The notes below the pieces were generated by a model. It ran no database searches. It saw only the letters and a list, made by a program, of their open reading frames with translations, and was not told the DNA's origin. Positions 47,315-59,500 of a stretch of DNA of 64,000 nt are shown here, in pieces (within the stretch, counting starts at the first letter, position 1; the number at the start of each line of letters is the position of its first letter). Both the position numbers and the translations under genes were made by a program. The stretch is taken from contig OX442437.1 of NCBI GenBank assembly GCA_949361645.1, positions 6,148,513-6,212,512 of the forward strand. Direction: 5' to 3'. Origin of the DNA: Spongilla lacustris (lineage: Eukaryota; Porifera; Demospongiae; Spongillida; Spongillidae).

Positions 47315-50300
47315 TTAGTTTGTGGATGGTATGCCGGTGGAGGAGGACTGAGTAGCCATGGCAACATCACTGAATGCCTGCGCCTTTTTTAGCCTGGCCT
47401 GGCAGTACTTAGTGGCCTCCTCCAGAGATGGGGAAACGGGATCCACTTCACTCCCAGCTTCCTGCAATGACAGAATTAGAACCATGCATGGGACAGGACA
47501 GAGGGGGGGGAAAGCCCCTTCTTCCATACTTTGGCCTCAGCTGCAACCAATGACGCATAGATGTTTTGCATGACTGCATCAGAGCTCTAGATGCACATTT
47601 GGAGCCACTGAAGTATTAACCAGAAGTCACGGTTAGGGTTGGAACACACCTTGGTGTGATGTTGACTGTCCACTCTTAGTGTCACAGTGCGCAGATTGTA
47701 GACCTCCATGAGAAGGTTGCCAAGCTGCATGTGTGCGTTTGTTTGCACAATGTTATACTTTCCCCAAACACACAATGAAATATGAGAACGTACCTTCTCA
47801 GCATCTGCAGTACTGACGTCTGCAAACCAGTTAACCAGCCATTGTCATGAACACACACAAACACAGGTACACATCAAGTGACCCACCCACCTTCCTCGTA
47901 CGTGGCCTTCAGTCTTGTCAAACATTGCATCCATATCTATGTCCAAAAACACACCCCTCAAGCAATATCCTCATCCCCACTCCTCCTCCCCATACCTTCT
48001 TAAACATTGCCACCCTCTCGTTGTCTCGCAGATACTGCCTGAAAGAAAATGGTGATTGATTCGGAGGCAACAAGATCCTTTACAGGTCTAGAGGTCATCT
48101 CACTTGGTGGCGTCTGGCCTGGTCTTCAGTTGTGCGCACAGATAGGCGAGTATGGAGGTGTGTCCTAGCTGAGCCAGAACATTGACCAGCAGCTCCAGGT
48201 GCTTGCGTGCATGGGTGGGAAAAGTGCCTGGTCTACAGTAACGGGAGGGGGGGGGGGGGGGAGAGAGGGTCAGAGCAAACTTGAAACATTATATGTGCGC
48301 CAACGTTTGCACATCACAGGCAAAAGAAGTAGCAGAGGAAGATGACAGGAGGGGAAAGGCCACACCCCTCACCTGTTGATCTCCTCCACGGGGATCTGCC
48401 ACTGGTTCTGTCAAGTCAGCAAGTGTCAACTGTGTAATCATGACTTTAAATAGAGAGCACTTACTGTGAATATATTAGTCCGCTGAACGAAAAGTGGAAG
48501 TATCTTCTCCTGTGTTTCCAGCAGATGAGATGGGATAGGTCCAAGCAATAGCTCTTGGGCAAGCTTAGAGACAAATGGATTACGATTTCAAGGAGATAAA
48601 TTCATGTGATAACGATACCTTGGGGAGACCCATCTTGTCCAGTACATCGCTGAGACGATACAGTGGCTTGAAGTATGTGGGACATCGTACAATGCACACG
48701 GCTATATTGTACAGACACTGCTCAAGAAGGTCAGTGCTGATGTGTGAGAGAAGGTGAGGTGGTGCGACAGGTGCAGTGGAAGAAGTGGAACCTTGATGGA
48801 CTGTAGGGTGGACTGAGGAGGAGGAACTTTGATGGACTGAGGAGGAGGAACCTTGATGGACTGAGGAGGAGGAACCTTGATGGACTGAGGAGGAACCTTG
48901 ATGGAGTGTGGGTACAGCTTTAACAAGTGTCGCAGGCATTGTTGTTTGGGTTCCAGAAAGTGAAGGTATAGCCTCTGCATCACTAGTGACAACTAATGGC
49001 AGAATATGGTATGGGCTTGCAACATGTACACAGGTCACTGGTACAGGACTGTTACTGGAGGTGTGGGATGTCACTGGTACAGGACTGTTACTGGCAATGT
49101 GGGATGTCACTGATACAGGACTGTTGTGGGATGTCACTGGTACAGGACTGTTACTGGCGGTGTGGGAAGTCACTGGTACAGGACTGTTACTGGCAGTGTG
49201 GGAAGTCAAGTCTGCACTTAATGACTGGGTAATGATGTCTGGAAGCAGAGTATCCACCAACAGGGACTGGAGATCTGAAAGGATTATCTCCTTTGCAGGA
49301 GGCTGGGGAACTGAAAAGAGGGCTTCCCCTGCAAAGGGCTGGGGGTATAGCAAAGGAGCCCCTGAAAGAGAAGTGATGGGATCAGGGGTAACAGCCTCGT
49401 AAGGAAATTTAACTTCAGGCTCCTTTGTAAGATTTTCAAGATGTGAAAGGAAGGTCTCCTCTGCAAGGGACTGGGGACCTGAAAAGGTTTCCCCTACAAG
49501 GGGTTGGGGACCTGAAAAGGTTCCCTCTACAAGGGACTGGGGACCTGAAAAGGTTCCCTCTACAAGGGGCTGGGGACCTGAAAAGGTTCTCTCTACAAGG
49601 GACTGTGGACCTGAAAAGGTTTCCCCTACAAGGGGTTGGGGACCTGAAAAGGTTCCCTCTACAAGGGACTGGGGACCTGAAAAGGTTCCCTCTACAAGGG
49701 GCTGGGGACCTGAAAAGGTTCTCTCTACAAGGGACTGTGGACCTGAAAAGGTCCCCCCTGAAGGGAGCTGGGTAGGGACATTCAAGAGGGGTGTGGATGT
49801 AGGGGTGACGTCCTTGTATGAAGCACTCATTCCAGGTGGAAAAGTACTCAAAGAGGTTATAGAGGGTAAAGGAATGTTAGCATCAACAAATGGCAGTAAG
49901 AGGGGTGGAGGTAGAGGTATGAATCCAATGGCTTCAGAAGCATCTGTCTTCTCAGGTGGTGGTTGAAATACTGGGGCTGCTGTGGTCCCTTGTACCAGGG
50001 TAGCACCTTGAGATGGTGTGAGTACTGGGACTGCTGTGGCCCCTTGTACCAGGGGAGTACCTTGAGATGGTGTGAGTACTGGGACTGCTGCGGCCCCTTG
50101 TACCAGGGTAGCACCTTGAGATGGTGTGAGTACTGGGACTGCTGCGGCCCCTTGTACCAGGGTAGTACCTTGAGATGGTGTGAGTACTGGGACTGCTGTG
50201 GTCCCTTGTACCAGGGTAGCACCTTGAGATGGTGTGAGTACTGGGACTGCTGTGGTCCCTTGTACCAGGGTAGCACCTTGAGATGGTGTGAGTACTGGGA

Positions 50301-53300
50301 CTGCTGTGGTCCCTTGTACCAGGGTAGCACCTTGAGATGGTGTGAGTACTGGGACTGCTGCGGCCCCTTGTACCAGGGTAGCACCTTGAGATGGTGTGAG
50401 TACTGGTACTGCTGTGGCCCCTTGTACCAGGGTAGCACCTTGAGATGGTGTGAGTACTGGGATCGCTGTGGCCCCTTGTACCAGGGTAGTACCTTGAGAT
50501 GGTGTGAGTACTGGGACTGCTGTGGTCCCTTGTACCAGGGTAGCACCTTGAGATGGTGTGAGTACTGGGACTGCTGTGGTCCCTTGTACCAGGGTAGCAC
50601 CTTGAGATGGTGTGAGTACTGGGACTGCTGTGGTCCCTTGTACCAGGGTAGCACCTTGAGATGGTGTGAGTACTGGGACTGCTGCGGCCCCTTGTACCAG
50701 GGTAGCACCTTGAGATGGTGTGAGTACTGGTACTGCTGTGGCCCCTTGTACCAGGGTAGCACCTTGAGATGGTGTGAGTACTGGGATCGCTGTGGCCCCT
50801 TGTACCAGGGGAGTACCTTGAGATGGTGTGAGTATCGGAGTCTTTTCTAAAGGAGACATGGCCGCACCATCAAGCAAAGGAGAAGCACACGTAGATGTGC
50901 TGTGAACACTGCTGGTATTAGAGATGTGTTTCGTCGCAATGATGGACAAGTGCCCAGGCCACACATCACCAACACCTCCACCACCTGCATCACTGCTCTC
51001 CATCACACTTTCCACATCCAGATCTTGGCAGTGAGCCTCATCCATTTTCTCTTCCCCTACAACAGCCCTTGGCCCAGAGGAAGATGCCTCACCCATGGAC
51101 AGCTGACGCACCCACTCCCAGATACGAGGGTAAGTAACTGTGCTTAGGGGAAGGTGGGCGACTTTGGAGAGAGCCTCTCTTACCACCTTCTCATGTTCCT
51201 TATCCTTGTGTTGGATAAGCAGCTTCAGGGCACATGCATGCAGCTGGTAGTGGGCCTGCAATGGAAGGAAACTTCTGCCTCAATACGGGGTGTGCACTAA
51301 TAAAAGTGGTGCATCAGGTGTACATGTATTAGTAGTGTTGTGAGGACACCGTCCACAGATGAGAAACACTCCACCCCACCAATATTATAATCCTGCCATG
51401 CCAATTAGGTACCCCACTCCAATCCAGCCACTCCCACCAATTAGGTACCCCACTCCAATCCAGCCAATCCCACCAATTAGGTACCCCACTCCAATCCAGC
51501 CAATCCCACCAATTAGGTACCCCTCTCCAATCCAGCCACTCCCACCAATTAGGTACCCCACTCCAATCCAGCCACTCCCACCAATTAGGTACCCCACTCC
51601 AATCCAGCCACTCCCACCAATTAGGTACCACAGGGGCCCCAGGCCATTAACCTCAATGGCCTCCACAGCTTTTCCTTTGCACCCCTGCTCCACAATAGGA
51701 GGGTAAAGAGCACCTTGTCTGTGTAGGATGTCAGCTGCCTGCCAAGTGAGAATGAAGACAGAGGGAGAGGGAGAGGGAGAGGGAGAGGGAGAGGGAGAGG
51801 GAGAGGGAGTGAGGGAGAGGGAGAGAGGGAGAGAAGGAGGGAGAATACATACATGAATTGCTCAGCAAGGCAATAGGTGCAACCAACATTTGCAAAGTGC
51901 TCTAGCATGACAGGGATTGGCAGCACACGACGTTTGTAACTTGTTTTCCCCAGCATCAGAGATGACGACCATGACTTCTCTATCTTTATGGCCAGCTGGT
52001 AGCACCTCTCAGCCTCCGTGAGCATCTTTGTATGCATGGATGTCGCCCACAGAAGTGAGTTATCCGAAGGAAACAAGTCTCTCTTCCAGAGTTTGGTGAG
52101 CACAAGGGAAAGGTTAGCAAGCCTGTACTCACAACATGAGAATTCACAATATCCACGGTAACAATTACAAAACAATATCATATCACATCACATACATTAT
52201 TGCCACTTCCTAGGTAACACACACACAACTAGCCCCCCCCACAATTGAAATTATGTGACCTTCTCATTACCTGTTGGACCATCTGAGATGCAAAAGATTG
52301 AATAGTGTAGCAGAAAAAGCCAAACTGCAAAGGGAATAGGAAGTGAACATAGCACCATGACAACAGGCCACTGGTACCTTTTCTAATACAAAGTAGCTCT
52401 GGCTGTTCAAGGTTATGGCTTTCTCGAAGCACCTGCCATTGCAAGGAAGTCACTTCACATTCTGTCATCCCCTCCTCCCACACACCACAGTGACACCCAT
52501 ACGGAAGAGGGTGTGGTAACTACCACACCCTCTTTGTCCCTTCACATCCTCACTCCACCATTCTCACATCTCTCCTCCACACAGCTTTTAAAATACAGAA
52601 ACTGCTCCAACACTATCCCACCCATTTCCTGTGTGTACAGAAGTCTTAACACACACCTCACAGTCTGCTGAACCTGTTTTTGAAGAAACTTCTCCAAACT
52701 GGTCTTAGAGTCTCGCTATATTAAAAAGGAGGGGCAAACAGTTAGCAGCATCCACGGTACTGCTATGACAACAATTGCAGTGTACCATATCCAGCTGTTT
52801 ATAGATTTTCCCCGAATGGCTCAAAGCCAATCCAGTCCATGCTTCAAAGTGGTCAGGGACATAGCTAACACTGTTCTGATAGTAGTGAATCGCTTTGCTG
52901 GTAGACACCGGGTAATAATTATTAAAACTTAATTTATACCACCCGACCTACACATGTTCCTGGCTCTTAAGGGAGTCGTCTCCCAAGATATGGAAGATCT
53001 CTGCAATCAGAGAACTGGAGAGATGACAAGGAGCAAGTTTGCAAGGCAACCAGTGCTTCAGCAACAAGGGACATACTTATGTGGCTGGGCACAGACTGGA
53101 GGGATCAGGAATTCAATTTTTCCATCAATGTAGTCCGTGAGAGCATTGAATGCTTGAGCTGAGGCAGGGAGAGTAAGGGGGAGGAGATACCCAAAATGCA
53201 CCCACCTCTGCCATCCTGTGGTAGGATATCTGTGATCCGCTTGTATAGAGTAAGTAGCTATAAGGAAAATGATAGGTATTTGTGAGTACATATAGTGTCT

Positions 53301-53476
53301 ACATTTTACCACTGCAAAAACACAAAACATTGAAACATTTAGTGTACATACTTAGCCAAACTTTTGGCTGAGGTTAAGTACAGGTCACTAAAAGCTCTTT
53401 ATTTTCGAAATGAAATATTTATTTTTCCTAATGAGTTATGTGTGTACTAAGTCTTAGGGTTATGTGTGAGCAAGCA

Positions 53477-53566
<90 letters not shown>

Positions 53567-56500
53567 TGTGTGTGTGTGTGTGTTGTGTGTGTGTGTGTGT
53601 GTTGTGTGTGTGTGTGCATGCTTACCTCAGCAGTGATGTAGGTGTTCTTTACTTCAGAGAAGGAGGAGTAAGGACAATGGAAGTACTCCATCAGCTTGAG
53701 GGCACCCTCCCATGTCAGGGGTACCTGGGGAGAGGAGATCCTCTGAAATGGGCTCCACAAGTGTATGTGCATGTGCTGTATGAGGAGATCCTCTGAAATG
53801 GGCTCCACAAGTGGTATGTGTATAGTACATGCAAAATATAAAAACGTAATCAAATAAAATTAATCTGGATGTAGACAACAATCAAATAACAAGGGAGTTA
53901 TGCAATGATGAATATTACAGACCTACAAATCTATGAACCTGCTAAATCCTTCAGTTACTTCTTCCTCAGCTGTTGTCTACAAATCCTACATCTACAGTAT
54001 TCACAATTGAAAACTGGACAACTTAAAATGCAAATCTTCCCTAAACGATTATAATAAGTACCTACAGTGACCATCCACACAGCTATTGTACCATTTCACT
54101 TCTAGTCACAATATCTGCTTCACTTAAAATGCAAATCTTCCCTAAACTATTATAATAAGTACCTACAGTGACCATCCACACAGCTATTGTACCATTTCAC
54201 TTCTAGTCACAATATCTGCTTCTGGCCACTGCACCCTTTTGAATCTAAACTTTTTTTCGGCCAACGGCAAAACAGTCTTTTTTATTGTGAATTTTGCTGT
54301 AAAACTCTATTTGTGTTAGGAAACAAGGATCTCGGGTTTATTTTTCAAGTGTTGTAGTTCTCTCAACTGAAAGTGTGCTCGCAAAACTGCAAGAGATGGA
54401 AAAATGGGTTGCTGCTGTGCCATCGAAAGGATGTGGTGTGGGTTGGACCGTTTCTCCATCTCTTGCAGTTTTTTGAGTGTACTTTCAATGACAGAACTAT
54501 GTGACACTTAAAAAATAAACTCGAGATCCATGTTTCCTAACACAAATAGAATTTTACGACAAAATTCGCAATAAAAAAGACTGTTTTACCGTGGGCCAAA
54601 AAAAAAGTAGGGTGTAGTGGCCAGAAGCAGGTATGTAACTAGAAGTGAAATGGTACAATAGCTGTGTGGATGGTCACTGTAGGTACTTATTATAATCGTT
54701 TAGGGAAGATTTGCATTTTAAGTTGTCCAGTTTTCAATTGTGGATACTGTAATTTTATATATCTTGTAAATAACACATTAGCAGTTGGGAGCTGCTGTTC
54801 GTAACTAGGCAACATGACCTCTTCCTGTGTCCATAACACAACGGTGGCTGGAACTGATTACTCTGCTCTTCCTCAACCTTACTTAGGAAATATATGCATG
54901 TAGGCCTGGGGCACATGAGTTGCTGGTCACCTCTGGGTAATTCTATACCCCCTTTTAATTCATTTATTGACACTTACGTTTCATAGTTCATAATATCTTG
55001 TTCACTTCATTATTGTGTACACATATTAATAAATAGCCCTCAAGGTTAATTCAGTTTATTGGCTACAAGGTGTGAATAATTTAGCCACAAATGTGTACAT
55101 AGCAAATCCTCCTTTGCAACCCTTATAGCTGCACTGATGATTGTAATTACACACATACAGCCATGTAAGGGCCATGTAGTGCTCACTAGTATGTGGCTGG
55201 TTCAAATTTAGGCAGCCAATTGTCTACAGGTAGACATTTATTTGTGGCCCAAAGGGGACCAATTTAGACATGTTCTGCTGTAGTTACAGTATGCCTCCCA
55301 CCATTGAGTCAATCTTACAGACAACAATTAAATTAAAACAGCATCACACCTTAGTAATAATTAAATATCCATATCTTCAATAAGAACACACACTTTCCCC
55401 GATAGGTCATCATTTGGGCAGGGACTGGTAGCCAGACATCTTCTTGACACAGCAGCACACCCCTATGATAGCGGCCACAATAATGATGATCCCAGTAAGA
55501 GGTGCGAATACCATGACCACATACACCCATGCACGGGCATCGCAGGAGGTGCCAGCATTGATGTTGGCATCCCACTGGCCATCAGAGGGAGGGCTGGTCT
55601 CCAACAGAACCCAGTAGTCAGAGTTGTAGGGGATGGTAAGGGAGCAGCTGGAAGTGGGTGGGGCAGTGCACGAGTCCACCACGCCCCCTGACTGTGGCAT
55701 GTACTCCACACGGTTGTAGGTCAACGTTATCTTAACAGTAGCTGTTGTAAAGAAGTCGTTGTAAAACACAAAATAATACTCATCATCAGAATTAAATGTT
55801 TGGCCTGCCGTCCTGTTGGTACCCCCACACTGGTCAGAGTAAAGGAGATAGTTGTAATTTGAACTGGGAGAGCTGACCCAACTATCAAAGCTGCTTTTCC
55901 CTTTAATGATGTAGTATTTGATTGCTCCGGACACGAGGCAGCTCGATAGGGTGTAGCTGGACCCCGGGTACAGGTAGAAGCTCCAGTCCTGATACTCTCC
56001 GTAAACAACTGAAAACTGACTCGTGACGGTGAAGTTGTTCTTGGCGCTCAAGGCGGGCTTGTTTTGAAGAAGATAGACGGTCGCAGAGACGGTGGAGGTG
56101 GGATTGTTTAGCGTCGTGCTCTCGCAGAGCGTGCTGGAGGGAGATACGAGGCGGGTATCGCCGGGAGAGAGGTACGAGGGCGACACGGTGTTGTTGTCAT
56201 AGCGAGCGGCCACCACGGCTATGACCAAGATAATCAAGATGGCGACGACGAACGCGGCGACGATTCTACTCCAGGCCCTGGCCTCCCAGTAGTACGGACT
56301 GCGCCAGCCGTATCCCCACCAGACGATCGAGGGGCCCACGAAGACGCTCGTGTTGTGGTGATGGTGATATCCACCGCCATGAAATCCTCCACCGGAAAAG
56401 TGCCCTCCACCACCTCCACCTCCTACGTGTCCACCACCGTGAGGCATCGCTTTGTGGCTAAATTACTATATACAATTACTATATACAATGTACTGGCAAC

Positions 56501-59500
56501 GAACACGTGCACATCCGATTAAGATAGTATCCACAGAAAGGTGTGAAGGAATTTAATCACGTTAACGTCGCGGTAGACCACACCCACTGGTGGGAAAGAT
56601 TCAACGGTACGGGACAACAAATCTTGGTATCGTGTCTAAAGGCGTCATGATGAATCACTGCATTGTCGTTGGTTGCAGTAATTACGTTGGCAAGAAACTT
56701 GTGCTTCGTTTTTTAAGCTTTCCAACCTATCGAATCGTCGAGAAAAGGGCTCGATGAATAGCGGCGGTTCAACGAGAGAAGTGGACTCTCAAAAACGGTG
56801 CAAGGATATGTAATGAACATTATGTATTAGGTAAGTTGGGAATGATTATAATAAGATTGCTTTAGAACTATTAGAAGTCCCTTGTATATTTCGTGTAGGT
56901 GGGCCGCATCGTGACCCTGATCATACTAAGTTCGTAGTGTGTTTCCCACGGCACATAAGCGTACAGGGAATTCGTTCAGCTGCGATATTGCAAGATTGCA
57001 GGAAAGAAAGACAGTGATAGAAGATGGTGAATACAATAACGAGGGAATGATGGTGGCGAACAGAATGACAAGGAGACAGGTGGGAATGATGGTAGTGACC
57101 ATGTATAGACCCCTTTCATCGCGTGAGCAATGACATTCATTGAAATTAAAATCATTTGTTTTCCGCCATCTTGGTGCACAAGTTACTATAGGACGGTATG
57201 GGCAGAACAAAGCTTTAGGTTATTACTGTACGTTCACAGTAAGTGATTATGGGTTTGGTTTTATAGTGGGCACTGGCATCATTCCATGGTAAGAATATAA
57301 AAGTATTTCAAGACCAAAAACAGGCATAAACAATAAAAACCTGTAAATTGCCCATACCGTTCTATAGTAACTTGAGCACCAAGATGGCGGACAGCATCGA
57401 ATATGAATGAATTAACCTCAAATGAATTTCATTAAATTATTATTTCATGTGATTTTTGACGTCATATGAAAGGGGTCTATTGTATGAATCGGATGGAGAA
57501 ATGAATGTTGTACACGAGATTATATGTTTTGGTGCCATGCAGATCTAGAGCACAGACATATTCAAACTATAAAAAGCACAACACAGTTAAATTCTTAATT
57601 AATTGCCATATATTACACCTTGTGTGGATTTCTGTCAGATTGTTGGAGTGGTCGTGTTTCTGATGAGGTTCTAACACAGGACTCAAGAATTAGAACTGGG
57701 TACACAGTTCTTGCTGACCGTGACATCACTATTACTGAAGATGTCACTTTGAAATGGAGCAAATTTAGAAATACATGGGGGAAGAAGCAGCTATCCCAAG
57801 AAGAAGTTGAAAGGACCACAAACAGCTATCCTCATGTTGTAAGATTTATTGGATCTTGTAAAACATGTTGGTGATATTCATGGATCTACCATTGACAAAA
57901 TGTTGATAGTGTGTAGTGCATTGACTAATTTACCAAAGTATTGTACCTGAATAACATGTCAGTTATTCAATGTGTTATAGTTCATTCCTAACTTAAAATG
58001 CAAATCTTCCCTAAACGATTATAATAAGTACCTACAGTGACCATCCACACAGCTTTTGTACCATTTCACTTCTAGCCACATACCTGCTTCTGGCCACTGC
58101 ACCCTTTTGAATCTAAACTTTTTTTTTGGCCCATGGCAAAACAGTCTTTTTTATTGCGAATTTTGCTGTAAAACTCTATTTGTGTTAGGAAACAAGGATC
58201 TCGAGTTTATTTTTCAAGTGTTGTAGTTCTCTCAATTGAAATTGCGCTCGCAAAACTGCAAGAGATGGAGGAATGGGTTGTTGCTGCACCATCGAAAGGA
58301 TGTGGGTTGGGTTGGACCATTTCTTCAGCTCTTGCAGTTTTGCGAGTGCACTTTCAATGACAGAACTACGACATTTGAAAAATAAACTTGAGATCCTTGT
58401 TTCCTAACACAAATAGAGTTTTACGGCAAAATTTGCAATAAAAAAGACTGTTTTACCCTGGGCCAAAAATATATATTTAGATTCAAAAGGGTGTAGTGGC
58501 CAGAAGCAGGTATGTGGCTAGAAGTGAAATGGTATGAAAAATGTGTGGATGGTCACTGTAGGTACTTATTATAATAGTTTAGGCACTACATGTAGGTGTT
58601 CTTTTAGCAGAAGATTTGCATTTTAAGTTGCCCAGTTTTCAATTGTGGATACTGTATATTTAACCAATTTTATATATCTTGTAAATAACACATTAGCAGT
58701 TGGGAGCTGCTGTAAGCTAGTATCAGTAACTAGGCAACATGACCTTACTTAGGAAATATATGCATCCAGGCCTGGGCACCTGAGTTGCTGGTCACCTCTG
58801 GGTAATTCTATACCCCCTTTTAACTCATGTTTTTTTATGTTTCATAGTTCATAATATCCTATGGGACTTGTTCACTTCATTACTGTGTACACTTATATTA
58901 ATAAATAGCCCTCAAGGTTAATTCAGTTTATTGGCTACAAGGTGTGAATAATTTTGTGTACATAGCAAATCCTTCTTTGCAACCCTTATAGCAACACTGA
59001 TGATTTTAAATACACACATACAGCCATGTAAGGGCCATGTTATGATGCCATGACCTTGACTAGCGCACGCTCAGTGATTGAAAAACATGAAAATGTAGCA
59101 TTGTTATGCTTCTCATATAGAAATGACCACTTTTAGAGTTTTTATTCTTTGAAAATAGGAAAGAGCAGGTTGTATTCTACTGTTATATCTAGCTTCTACA
59201 GCGGGACGGAACTGGGTTCCGTTGAAATGCCATATAGAAAAGTGTAGGATGTTTGATTGTATTCTGAGCCATGGCAGTCTATCATAACTGTTATCCAAAC
59301 AACCATGCTAATTGGTACAAATACAGTCTACCCTCAATAGTGTCAGTCCATCCATGATATGTCCGCTATTTTCACTTAACCAACTAACTCTTCCTAAGCT
59401 AAACGTCGCATCGCTACTGTCCGTTTCGCTACAGTCCGCCATTTTGGGGGTTCCCGTAGATCGGTCTATATCGAGGGTAAACTGTACATACATACTATCT

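Noticed and set aside
49975..50840. Possible CRISPR-like array
   Set aside because: The 54-bp units are directly adjacent with no unique spacers and code for protein in a eukaryotic gene; it is a coding minisatellite.
49963..50850. 295-residue plus-strand frame of CEYWDCCGPLYQGSTLRW repeats
   Set aside because: It is the antisense of the 54-bp coding array in CABIN1; the minus-strand frame continues into conserved sequence on both sides, this one does not.
54316..54507. Minus-strand frame with a LKKLQEMEKRSNPHH stretch
   Set aside because: Lies wholly within a palindromic mobile element and recurs, broken, in the second copy.
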